Assembly: GCA_965205365.1 (NCBI GenBank)
Contig: CBDBGT010000010.1
Span: 124,001-188,000, forward strand
Direction of reading: 5' to 3'
Origin: JALZUR01 sp965205365
GTDB lineage: Bacteria > Bdellovibrionota > Bdellovibrionia > Bdellovibrionales > UBA1609
Length of the DNA stretch: 64,000 bases
In this document: piece by piece, positions 8,422 through 17,349 of the stretch
How the letters are laid out: each line of letters begins with the position of its first letter
Numbering within the stretch: the first letter of the stretch is position 1
Program-made: the position numbers and the translations under genes
Notes under the pieces: generated by a model
The model's database searches: none
Seen by the model: only the letters and a program-made list of their open reading frames with translations
What the model was told of the DNA's origin: nothing

Positions 8422-8562
8422 AGGCGTAAGTTTTTACCAATTAAAAAGAAAAGTAATTTTGAATGTTTTATTGAAGATAAAATGAAGTTGGAAAATAAAT
8501 TATATAAACTTGTATGGCTTCTTCATGATGATGAAGTTTTTATCAGTGTAATAAATTATTAA
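8422..8562 (+). pseudogene. Remnant C-terminal half of a second toxin copy
   Basis: Right after the antitoxin stop, 47 codons without a start read FECFIEDKMKLENKLYKLVW then LLHDDEVFISVINYY. This lines up with NYFKSEMELDTKLYRLIWML and the following residues of the toxin at 7817-8105. The divergence is large, so this is an old duplicate or the end of a second module rather than a fresh copy. Confidence 0.6.
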
Positions 8563-8621
8563 AAGACTTCGTGGTAGTTTCTGCCACTCTAAGTTTATAA
8601 AAGCAGTTCATATGGTGAATG

Positions 8622-8759
8622 CTTCTATAATTTGGTTCTCTTTGATCATTCAAAGCTCCTTTTCATAGATCAGATTAAAAAAAATACATTTTACAAAAGG
8701 CTTAAGGTGATCCTCTATTTATACAGGACTTAAATCCTTAGAAAAGTCCGAACTCGGGT
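8622..8759 (-). mobile_element. IS982-family fragment D (5' end only)
   Basis: Holds the first few transposase codons (through KENQII, read on the minus strand), the leader and the terminal repeat gaactcgggt. The rest of the element is gone. It lies between toxin debris and ald; 8563-8621 and 8760-8854 show nothing else. Confidence 0.85.
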
Positions 8760-8854
8760 TAAATACTCTAAAACTTAATTTATAAGGAGCCACAAAATTT
8801 AACTTCATACAATTTTTCACAACAAAGGTGTTTTAATGCCTTCTACACACTTAT

Positions 8855-9967
8855 TTAAATAAGCTGTTTAAGAGGTGTATACTTCACCCCTAAATCTTTG
8901 GCCACCAGCTCATAGCAAACTTCACCAGCATAAACGTTAAGACCAGTTTTAAGAAGAGGATTTTCAATAAGAGCATCTTCTAGACCAAGATTTGCAATTC
9001 TTGTAGCATAGTGAAGAGTTGAATTTGTAAGTGCGTATGTAGATGTTCTAGAAACCACACCTGGTATATTAGGAACACAGTAATGAATAACGCCATTAAC
9101 TTTAAATACTGGTTCTACATGAGAAGTTGGCTTACATGTTTCAATACAACCACCTTGATCTACTGCAACGTCAACAATGACACTTCCCTTTAACATTCTT
9201 TCTACCATACTTTTAGTTACAAGCTTTAAGGCTCTTCTTCCTGGAACTAAAACAGCACCAACTACTAAGTCTGCTCTTAAAACAGACTCTTCAATATTTT
9301 TAATATTTGAATGAAGAGTCCTTACACGCCCTTTAAAAATATCATCTAAATACTCAAGCCTACTAAGGTTTAAATCTAAAATAGTAACTTCTGCTCCCAA
9401 ACCAACTGCTATTTTGGCAGCATTCATCCCAACAATTCCACCACCAATAATAGTCACTGTACCTGGGTGAACCCCAGAAACACCGCCAAGTAAAATCCCT
9501 TTACCACCATGGTCTTTTTGTAAATAATATGCACCAACCTGTATTGCCATTCTTCCAGCAACAGCACTCATAGGCATAAGGAGTGGTAAACCTCCATTTT
9601 TATCTTCAATGGTTTCGTAGGCAACAGCCTTAACCTTTTTCTCAACAAAAGCTTTTATAAGCTCAGGCTCAGCTGCTAAATGAAGGTAGGCATAAATAAT
9701 TTGATTTTCTTTTAGTAAATCATACTCATCTGGAAGGGGCTCTTTAACCTTAACAATCATATCTGCCACCCCATAAACTTCAGCTTTTGTATCTAAAATC
9801 TTAGCACCGCTTTTAATATAATCTTCATTAGCAATTTGAGACCCAAGGCCTGCATCTTTTTCAACATAAACTGTGTGACCATCTTTAACTAACTGTAAAA
9901 CTCCAGTTTCAGTCATACCCACTCTATTTTCACTAATTTTAATTTCCTTAGGAACCCCTACTATCAC
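8855..9967 (-). CDS. ald: Alanine dehydrogenase
   Basis: Reversible NAD-dependent conversion of L-alanine and water to pyruvate and ammonia. About 370 residues when started at the GTG at 9967, which gives MIVGVPKEIKISENRVGMTE, the family's normal N-terminus, with aggtgg just upstream; a GTG at 9979 is also in frame. With this start R15, K75 and H96 fall at the family's substrate and catalytic positions. The NAD-binding block is VTIIGGGIVGMNAAKIAVGL. It lies downstream of lpxC on the same strand. Confidence 0.93.
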   Translation of the reverse strand: MIVGVPKEIKISENRVGMTETGVLQLVKDGHTVYVEKDAGLGSQIANEDYIKSGAKILDTKAEVYGVADMIVKVKEPLPDEYDLLKENQIIYAYLHLAAEPELIKAFVEKKVKAVAYETIEDKNGGLPLLMPMSAVAGRMAIQVGAYYLQKDHGGKGILLGGVSGVHPGTVTIIGGGIVGMNAAKIAVGLGAEVTILDLNLSRLEYLDDIFKGRVRTLHSNIKNIEESVLRADLVVGAVLVPGRRALKLVTKSMVERMLKGSVIVDVAVDQGGCIETCKPTSHVEPVFKVNGVIHYCVPNIPGVVSRTSTYALTNSTLHYATRIANLGLEDALIENPLLKTGLNVYAGEVCYELVAKDLGVKYTPLKQLI

Positions 9968-10020
9968 TCTCCACCTCACTTCCTATAATATTCTCTATTT
10001 TCTGTTGTATACCTACACAG

Positions 10021-10881
10021 TTAAAAAACTAAAGTCTGTTCTGCCCAAAGCATAGCCTTGCTATTTAATGTTTTTACTAACTTATTCATAAGATCATGCC
10101 CAGCTTTATCTAGCTTTAAATGCCCTTTTATAGGCCTACCCAGTGTTGAAATATCACCTACCGCATCTAAAATCTTATGGCGTATAAACTCATCTCTATA
10201 ACGCAATCCGTTAGGGTTTAAGACCTTCTCTTCATCCATAATTATAGCATTGTCCAGGGAGCCACCAAGGCCAAGACCTTTTGCTTTTAGCACTTTAACA
10301 TCTTTCATAAACCCAAAAGTTCTCGCTTTTGCAATTTCACTTTTAAAAGACCTTGAGTTTATATCAATACTCATTTTCTGTATTCCAATTACAGGGTGAG
10401 AAAATTCAATTTTAGCATCAACTTTAAAACCCATATAAGGTTCAATAGAAGCGCTTTTATCTCCCTGAATAAACTCAATTTTCTCTCGCACAACAATGTA
10501 GTTTTTAGGAGTAGACTGCTGGAGTATTCCTGCTACTGACTCAAAACCTTGTAAAAAATCTATTGCACTACCATCCATTATTGGAAACTCTGGACCATCC
10601 ACTTCAAAAATTAAATTGTCCAATTCTAAAGCATTTGCAGCAGCTAAACAGTGTTCAACTGTGGAAACCGTAAAGCCTTCTCCTCCTAAGGTTGTGGCCA
10701 TTACTGTTGCATAAACTCTGCTTGCAAGCATAGGAACAAGCTCTGAGTCTAAATCTGTTCTTTTAAGCAAATACCCCGTATTCACAGGAGCAGGAAAAAC
10801 ACGAAGAACCACCTTTTTTCCAGTATGAACGCCAATACCTTTAAATTCTGCTACCTTAAATAAAGTTTTTTGAAATCCCAT
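10021..10881 (-). CDS. lpxC: UDP-3-O-acyl-N-acetylglucosamine deacetylase LpxC
   Basis: Zinc enzyme for the committed step of lipid A synthesis. 286 residues, slightly short for the family. Zinc ligands are visible at H77 (STVEHCLAA), H235 and D239 (RHKILDAVGD); H262 in DKAGH is the catalytic His. DGSA near residue 103 is also conserved. The gene diverges from the TPR gene at 10936. It shows that the organism makes lipid A. Confidence 0.95.
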   Translation of the reverse strand: MGFQKTLFKVAEFKGIGVHTGKKVVLRVFPAPVNTGYLLKRTDLDSELVPMLASRVYATVMATTLGGEGFTVSTVEHCLAAANALELDNLIFEVDGPEFPIMDGSAIDFLQGFESVAGILQQSTPKNYIVVREKIEFIQGDKSASIEPYMGFKVDAKIEFSHPVIGIQKMSIDINSRSFKSEIAKARTFGFMKDVKVLKAKGLGLGGSLDNAIIMDEEKVLNPNGLRYRDEFIRHKILDAVGDISTLGRPIKGHLKLDKAGHDLMNKLVKTLNSKAMLWAEQTLVF

Positions 10882-10935
10882 GGGTCTAGAGTCATTATAT
10901 TTGTTTTTAAGTCAAGAAAGTTGTTTAATACAAGG

Positions 10936-11709
10936 ATGATTGAACAAGAAAATCTAGATTATTTAACCCAACTTTTAAAGAATAACCCTGCCTCAAAAGC
11001 CTTTGCCCCTTTGGCCGAAGGTTATCGAAAAATTGGCGAGCTTAAAAAAGCTCTCCAAATCGCCCGTAATGGGATGGCTGTTCACCCAAAATTCAATAGT
11101 GGTAAAGTTGCCCTGGCTAGAATTCTAATAGATCTAAAAAAATATAACGCTGCGGAGAAAATTTTACTTGAAGTCACCCTCAATGACTTTGAAAACCTTT
11201 TAGCCCATAGATCTCTTGGTGAAATCTACATTCATACAAATGATCTTTCAAAAGCTCTTAACGCTTTTAAATCTGCACTTTTAGCCAATCCCTTAGATAA
11301 AACATCTTCTACTATGGTAGCAAAACTAGAGTCTATCTCAGCTAAATCATTTGACGCAGAAACCTTTAAACATCTACCTGCACATGAATCTGCTGAACAA
11401 AAAATTATTCACAAAAAAAACCTTTCCCTACACTCAGCCCTTTCATACATAGATGCTTTAATCATAAGAAATAACTACAACTCTGCTAGGAAGCACACTA
11501 GTGAATACTTATTAAAATTTCCTAGAAACCCTGATCTTTTAAAAAGAAAAAGCTATTTAAAAAATTTAAAAAATTATAATCCTACAATTTCAAGAACTGA
11601 GGCACTTTCAAAGCCTGAGATAACTAAACAAAAACTCAAAGCACTCTATGAAGCTATAGAGTGCATCAATGAGCAAATACAAACAAGACCCGAACTTATA
11701 AAAGGCTAA
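10936..11709 (+). CDS. TPR-repeat protein
   Basis: 257 residues from the ATG at 10936 (aagg upstream); a longer frame back to 10870 would overlap the divergent lpxC. The first 150 residues contain TPR units (AFAPLAEGYRKIGELKKALQ, ARILIDLKKYNAAEKILLE, AHRSLGEIYIHTNDLSKALN). The rest is helical and Lys-rich. No signal peptide, so a cytoplasmic scaffold is likely. It lies three bases before efp, heading the efp-tamB-tamA run. No specific role can be given. Confidence 0.8.
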   Translation: MIEQENLDYLTQLLKNNPASKAFAPLAEGYRKIGELKKALQIARNGMAVHPKFNSGKVALARILIDLKKYNAAEKILLEVTLNDFENLLAHRSLGEIYIHTNDLSKALNAFKSALLANPLDKTSSTMVAKLESISAKSFDAETFKHLPAHESAEQKIIHKKNLSLHSALSYIDALIIRNNYNSARKHTSEYLLKFPRNPDLLKRKSYLKNLKNYNPTISRTEALSKPEITKQKLKALYEAIECINEQIQTRPELIKG

Positions 11710-11712
11710 CCC

Positions 11713-12279
11713 ATGATACAAACTTCTGACTTTAAAAAAGGCTTAAAACTTCTCATAGAAAACGAACCTTACAATCTCATTGATTTTCAACATACTAAAC
11801 CTGGAAAAGGAAACGCCTTTACTAAAACAAAACTTAAAAACCTCATCACAGGAAGTAACCTTGAGCGAACCTTTAAATCAAGTGATAAATTTGAAATTCC
11901 TGATGTAGAATACAAAACTGTAAGTTTTCTTTATTCTGATAAAACAGGCTACCACTTCATGGATCAAGTAAACTATGAACAGTTTGCTCTTTTAGAAAAA
12001 GACTTAAGTCCTAAGCACTTATATTTAAAAGAAAATGATGAAGTCACTATGCTGTTTTTTAATGAGCGGGCAATTGGAATCGAACTTCCAAACACAGTTA
12101 CTCTCTTAGTAACTCAAACAGATCCTGGCTTTAAAGGAAACACTGTCACAAACACCTATAAACCAGCAACAATGGAAACAGGCTGTGTTGTTCAAGTTCC
12201 TTTACATACAAAAATAGGTGATCTTTTAAAAATTCAAACTGAAAACGGTAAATATCTTGAAAGGATAAATCTTAAATAA
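11713..12279 (+). CDS. efp: Elongation factor P
   Basis: 188 residues with the three beta-barrel domains of EF-P. It binds between the P and E sites and rescues ribosomes stalled at polyproline. The domain I tip loop reads QHTKPGKGNAF with Lys32 at the apex, the residue beta-lysylated by EpmA in the lysine-type EF-P group. The C-terminal block around GNTVTNTYKPATMETG is standard. The Pro-Asp lipoprotein at 1881 is a conceivable client, as an inference only. Confidence 0.95.
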   Translation: MIQTSDFKKGLKLLIENEPYNLIDFQHTKPGKGNAFTKTKLKNLITGSNLERTFKSSDKFEIPDVEYKTVSFLYSDKTGYHFMDQVNYEQFALLEKDLSPKHLYLKENDEVTMLFFNERAIGIELPNTVTLLVTQTDPGFKGNTVTNTYKPATMETGCVVQVPLHTKIGDLLKIQTENGKYLERINLK

Positions 12280-12281
12280 CC

Positions 12282-13346
12282 ATGCTCATAAAAAAAATTC
12301 TCTCTATTTTTTTAACGGATTCAGGGCTAGATTTTAATAAACTTAAAGTGTTAATAACAACATCTCATTCTTTTCAACAGAGTATCCTAAATTTAAACGA
12401 AGATGAGTTAAATGTATTTTTTAAACTACTCATTGACGCCAAACAACCCTTAACAATACAAAAACTATTGAAGCTACTTGACAGCAACCAATCTGAGTAC
12501 AATCCAGCACTAGCAGTACTTGGACTAATACAATTTAAAATACTAAAGTCTTTTAAAGATTTCACTACCTACAGCCATTTGCTAGTAAACATTAACAAGA
12601 ATAATGCTCTTTCACTCAAGCCTTACTTTCATCTTTTTCCTGAAAAATACCAAAAAATTATTGAAGCCTCTATTGCTCTACAAAAACAACAAAATGAGGC
12701 TTTTAGAGAGGACCTTAAAGATCAAATAGAATTCTTAAAATTTCAAAAGCTCAATAATAAGGCCTTAGAAATTGAGCAGCAATTAAAATTTCATTTCCCT
12801 GAAATCACTGAAACCCTCTTATCTACAAAACAAATTCAACAAAAGTCTAAAGAACATAACTATTCTAAAATAATTGAACGTAATATCTCCTTTAAAGCTC
12901 GATCTAAATTACGAAAAGCAACTTCAAACAAATATCAAAAAACTTTAGACTCTGATGCCAGCACAGGCTTAAAACTTGCTAATCTCTGGTACTCTGAACT
13001 TAAAGATACAAACCCTGAATTGCTACTCACTCAATTAGAATTTATAAACTTTAACAATCCTACCTTTTACTCTAAAATGCTAGAAGAAGCCAATCTAGAT
13101 ATTTGGACAAAAATTTTCCTCTACATAAAATCCAAAAAATATCTAGAAGGTTTAAATTTTTTAGATATAAACGAATCTACCTTATTAACAGAATCTTCTA
13201 GCAGCATTTATAATTACTATTATACAAAAGGCGTCATGCTCTTAGGTGCAGGAATGCAAGCAGAGGCTGAAGAAATTTTTCTTCTCATCAAAGAACAAAA
13301 AGAAAATTTTAGAGATATTCAGCTTTTACTCCAAGATGTTAAATAA
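12282..13346 (+). CDS. Hypothetical helical protein in the efp-tamB operon
   Basis: 354 residues, not recognised. No signal peptide or membrane segment. It is alpha-helical throughout by composition, with a Lys/Gln-rich middle (about 130-230) and a C-terminal TPR-like helix pair (YYYTKGVMLLGAGMQAEAEEI). It starts two bases after efp and overlaps the start of tamB by 11 bases, so it is surely co-translated with them. Confidence 0.7.
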   Translation: MLIKKILSIFLTDSGLDFNKLKVLITTSHSFQQSILNLNEDELNVFFKLLIDAKQPLTIQKLLKLLDSNQSEYNPALAVLGLIQFKILKSFKDFTTYSHLLVNINKNNALSLKPYFHLFPEKYQKIIEASIALQKQQNEAFREDLKDQIEFLKFQKLNNKALEIEQQLKFHFPEITETLLSTKQIQQKSKEHNYSKIIERNISFKARSKLRKATSNKYQKTLDSDASTGLKLANLWYSELKDTNPELLLTQLEFINFNNPTFYSKMLEEANLDIWTKIFLYIKSKKYLEGLNFLDINESTLLTESSSSIYNYYYTKGVMLLGAGMQAEAEEIFLLIKEQKENFRDIQLLLQDVK

Positions 13347-16300
13347 GAAAAGTATCGCCCTCTTTACTATCCTAGTATCTTTTCTAATGGGAGAACATTT
13401 TTTCCATAACAAAATCTCTCACATAATCCACTTAAAACTAAACAAAGAAATTAAAAAGCAAGGGCTTAACATACGTTTTAAAAATGTTAACTATGGATAC
13501 CTACCACCACGTATATCTTTAAAAAAGATACACTACACGAGTAAACACAACACCTTTACAGCAGAAAATATGTCTATATCCATGAAAATTTTTCCCTTAA
13601 TTAAGGGAAAAATAACGCCGAACAAACTCCAACTTAAAAAAGCTAATATTTCAATAAAACTTAATCTCTTAAAAAAAGAAAAACCTTCTTTGTCTTTTTT
13701 TAATTTAAAATTTCAAGAAATTTCTAAACTAATTCCTTTAGATCAAATAAGCCTTGAACAATCAAAAGCCATGGTGTTTTTTAAAGACGATTTAATTGAT
13801 TTAGATATTAAAAAAGCATCAATAACAAAACTTTACAACAAACTTCAACTAGAAGTTGAATCTAGAGTTAATATTAAAACTGCCTTTTTAAAAGATAATT
13901 TTCATTTAAATACAAGATTTCTCTGGAAAAAAAGTAGCTTTTTTATAAATTTTTTCACTCTACAAAAAGAAAATTCTATTGTTCAAATATCAGGGTCATT
14001 AAAAGAAAAAATCCTAGCTAATTTTAATTTAAAAACAAAGAGTATTTATAATGATATTAATGAGCTTAGGGCTCAGGCAAATTTAGACCTTTCAGAATTT
14101 AATGACTTATTCCTTTATTTTACTAAAAATCACATTCCTCCAAAAACTAATATTCATAACTTTTCAGGCCGAGTACAAATCTCTGGATATTATTATAACT
14201 CCGAACAGATTAACAACAAAAGTATTCTTACTCTACAAGCTGATAACCTTAAAACACCACTTTTTTCTTTAAAATCTATCTCTGCAAAAGGAGATTTAAC
14301 AAATAAAGGGTTTTCTTCAAGCTCTGTGAAAATTAAACTCTCTGAAAAAAGTTCTTTAAAAATCAACAACCTAAAAATACAGAATAAAAATGAATTCTCT
14401 TTATTATCTTTTAATTTAAAAAGTACTTTTTTAAGGTCTGAAGACGTTTTAAGAAATCTTAATCTAAATGCTGATAACATTTCAGCTCCAATTACACTAG
14501 ATACACATTGTGGGGGAATGATATTTAAAGATATACTTATAAAGTGTACGGGAAAAGGAGAAATCTTACACTTAGACCTATTAAACACCAAAAACTCTAG
14601 TAAAATTTTATCTACCAACAGACTCTCTACAACTTTTTCAGGAGTCATCACCAAATCTAATTTTAAACTCAACGCAGATGCCACATATACTGACCCTAAA
14701 TCAAAATTAACTTCAACAGGAAGCCTGTCAGGAGTTATTGATTATACTTCAGGGTTTAATCTAGATTTTGAAACTAGCCCCATAAATCTGTCTTTTATTA
14801 ATGAAGTAAATGGTCAAAAATTTACAGGCTTAACATCTCTTAAAGGAAACACCAGAGGATCTAGCCGTTGGGGAGAAATTAAAACTGAATTAAAAAATCA
14901 AAACTTAACATTTAATGACTTGTTTCTTGGAGATCACACCACTTTACTTAACTATAAATTCCCCCTAGTTACATTCCAAAACGTTAAAGGTGAAATTATT
15001 AAAGGATCTAATTTTTACTCTGGCTCAGTTATTTTAAATGTAGAGCAAAATGATCTAATTCTAAACCTAAAGGGTAGAAATATCACAGATGTTGGAATTA
15101 GAGCATTTTTTAAAAATTCATTTTCTTTACCGAAACAAATTCAATTTGATACCAATTTTTCACTATTTGCACAAAAAGGCTTAGACATTAATAAAATGGA
15201 CTTAGAGTTTAACAGCTCTCTAACTAACTTAGATTTTTTTGGTGAACGTTTTTTAAATGGAAAGATCACATTAAAAGGCTCTAATGGAAAATGGGAAATC
15301 TTTGATACAGAATTAAACAAAGATAGTTCTAGCTTTAAAGCCCATGGACACTTTCTTGGACTTAAAACAATAAATGCCCACATTGCCTCTTTTAACTTCA
15401 AACTAGAAGATTCAGATTTTTTAAAAACTTTAAATGTTAAATTAAGCGGCCCAGGAAAACTTACCTTAGATGCAAACGGGCCTCTTAAAGGCCCTAAAAC
15501 TACAGGAACAGTTTCTTTAATAAACACAAAAGGACCTAAAAAAAATAATATGGGCAATAGTAACTTTAACTACCGTTTATTCCAAGACAGTATTTCTTTT
15601 AAAGGAAATGCTTTCAACAATGCTCTAATTGGAGAAGGTGCTTACCCACTATCTAAAGTCGGAACTTTAAGCTACAAAGGGGAAATCACTAAACTAAATC
15701 TACTCGATTTTATAAATATAAACAGTAAGAATGCTCCTGATACAAAGTTATTTCTTTGGTCCAAGCCCGATTTTTCCATAAAAAATATCTCAATAGACTC
15801 ACCTGTTGGAGCACTTAAAAATACAAATTTAAAACTAATCTCTGAAGCCCAAACATTAATCTCTCTTACACAATTACAAAATAGTAAGCTCACCCATCCA
15901 ATAGATTTTATAATCAATCAATCAGATAATAAATCAAACCTTACATTGGATTTTTCAAAAACTCACCAAAAACAAGTCTTTTTTAATGGCAAACTCTATC
16001 TTGATTTTTTAAAACCATTTATTCCAACATGTGAGCTTATAACTGGTGAATTTTTAGCACAGGGACTCAATTTAAAATTCTCCCAAGAAGAATTCTCTGG
16101 ACTTGGACAAGCTTTTATAAAAAATAGCAGTTTTAAAACCAATTCATTCCCATATTCATTTTACAATACTTCAACATCAATTCAATTCTCAAAAAACCTT
16201 ATTAAATTTCAAGAAATCAGTTCAGCATTGGTAAATACTAAGGTTAAAGGTTCTGGGCTCATTAAATTTAACCCTAATAAATACTCTCTAGACTTTAAAT

Positions 16301-17325
16301 TAAATTATCGAAATTTAAAACTTGAATTTCCCCCTAAAATTTTAACTCGTTCTACTGGTCGAATAAAGCTTTCAGGTAGCAGCTTTCCTCTTATATTAAA
16401 TGGTGACATTAAAGTTAGGGATGGTTTATTTTCTAAAAATATTCTCAATACAACAAGCTCAGAAACTGTGACTCCAAGTAAGTTTTTACCGTCAGAAATC
16501 TTAAAAAAATCCACCCCTCCTGCAATCCTAGACATGCGTATTCAAGTTCAAAATAAAATGAGAATTAAAACAAATGAAGCAGATGGTTTTGCCCATGGTT
16601 TTTTTACAGCTTCAGGAAACCCTGTAGATCCTTTTTTAAACGGCAACATACAACTTAAACCAGGTCTTAAAATTTATTTCCATGACAAAGAGTTTATTTT
16701 AAATGAAGGAAGCCTTTTATATAAAAATAAGCTTGTCACTAACCCTGATCTTATTATTGATGCTACTTCTAAAATTAAAGACAGCAATGACCCTCTTGAA
16801 AAATCCTATTCTCTACGCATGCTTATTAAAGGTAGTGCTCAAAAACCTGATATTAAATTTTTAAGTCAACCTTTTTTAGATGAAAGTCAAATCATTTCAC
16901 TCTTAACTATTGGCACTGTTTCTACTCAAAGTCTAGGACAAGAAATCACAACTACTGAGCAGGCTACATACTCTGGCCTACAATTTGGATCATACTTAAT
17001 GCAAAAAAATCAAGCTTTAAAAGACCTACAAAAACAAACTGGTACACAAATAGGTCTAAATTCATCTGTAAATTCAGGTGGAATAAATCCAAAAGTTTTT
17101 ATTAAAAAAAATTGGACTTCAAAATTCTCCTCTACCCTAAGTCAAACCTTTGGAAATCAAAAAAATTCAACTTTTACAACTGAATACAAACTCAACAAGA
17201 AAACCTCTAGTATTTTAGAAGTTCAAAACAATCAAACTGATGACGCCTCTCAGCTTATAAACAGAAAAACTCAACAAGGAGTTATTTTTGACCTTGGTCT
17301 CCAATATAAGTTTGAATTTGATTAA
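13336..17325 (+). CDS. tamB: Translocation and assembly module protein TamB (AsmA-like)
   Basis: 1,329 residues from the ATG at 13336, which overlaps the stop of the previous gene; an upstream in-frame start at 13246 is less likely. The N-terminus is an uncleaved signal anchor (KSIALFTILVSFLMG). The long middle has the repeating beta-strand pattern of AsmA/TamB bridge proteins, and the C-terminal 300 residues match the TamB (DUF490) domain: GNPVDPFLNGNIQLKPG, IKGSAQKPDIKFLSQPFLDE, and a last block ending in an aromatic. TamB spans the periplasm and works with TamA in outer-membrane protein insertion and/or phospholipid transport. tamA follows after 24 bases. Confidence 0.88.
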   Translation: MLNKKSIALFTILVSFLMGEHFFHNKISHIIHLKLNKEIKKQGLNIRFKNVNYGYLPPRISLKKIHYTSKHNTFTAENMSISMKIFPLIKGKITPNKLQLKKANISIKLNLLKKEKPSLSFFNLKFQEISKLIPLDQISLEQSKAMVFFKDDLIDLDIKKASITKLYNKLQLEVESRVNIKTAFLKDNFHLNTRFLWKKSSFFINFFTLQKENSIVQISGSLKEKILANFNLKTKSIYNDINELRAQANLDLSEFNDLFLYFTKNHIPPKTNIHNFSGRVQISGYYYNSEQINNKSILTLQADNLKTPLFSLKSISAKGDLTNKGFSSSSVKIKLSEKSSLKINNLKIQNKNEFSLLSFNLKSTFLRSEDVLRNLNLNADNISAPITLDTHCGGMIFKDILIKCTGKGEILHLDLLNTKNSSKILSTNRLSTTFSGVITKSNFKLNADATYTDPKSKLTSTGSLSGVIDYTSGFNLDFETSPINLSFINEVNGQKFTGLTSLKGNTRGSSRWGEIKTELKNQNLTFNDLFLGDHTTLLNYKFPLVTFQNVKGEIIKGSNFYSGSVILNVEQNDLILNLKGRNITDVGIRAFFKNSFSLPKQIQFDTNFSLFAQKGLDINKMDLEFNSSLTNLDFFGERFLNGKITLKGSNGKWEIFDTELNKDSSSFKAHGHFLGLKTINAHIASFNFKLEDSDFLKTLNVKLSGPGKLTLDANGPLKGPKTTGTVSLINTKGPKKNNMGNSNFNYRLFQDSISFKGNAFNNALIGEGAYPLSKVGTLSYKGEITKLNLLDFININSKNAPDTKLFLWSKPDFSIKNISIDSPVGALKNTNLKLISEAQTLISLTQLQNSKLTHPIDFIINQSDNKSNLTLDFSKTHQKQVFFNGKLYLDFLKPFIPTCELITGEFLAQGLNLKFSQEEFSGLGQAFIKNSSFKTNSFPYSFYNTSTSIQFSKNLIKFQEISSALVNTKVKGSGLIKFNPNKYSLDFKLNYRNLKLEFPPKILTRSTGRIKLSGSSFPLILNGDIKVRDGLFSKNILNTTSSETVTPSKFLPSEILKKSTPPAILDMRIQVQNKMRIKTNEADGFAHGFFTASGNPVDPFLNGNIQLKPGLKIYFHDKEFILNEGSLLYKNKLVTNPDLIIDATSKIKDSNDPLEKSYSLRMLIKGSAQKPDIKFLSQPFLDESQIISLLTIGTVSTQSLGQEITTTEQATYSGLQFGSYLMQKNQALKDLQKQTGTQIGLNSSVNSGGINPKVFIKKNWTSKFSSTLSQTFGNQKNSTFTTEYKLNKKTSSILEVQNNQTDDASQLINRKTQQGVIFDLGLQYKFEFD

Positions 17326-17349
17326 AACTCCACGCTATAATCAATAATA

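Noticed and set aside
14193..16535. Several minus-strand frames of 76-163 codons inside tamB
   Set aside because: They are shadows of tamB, whose coding frame is continuous and recognisable.
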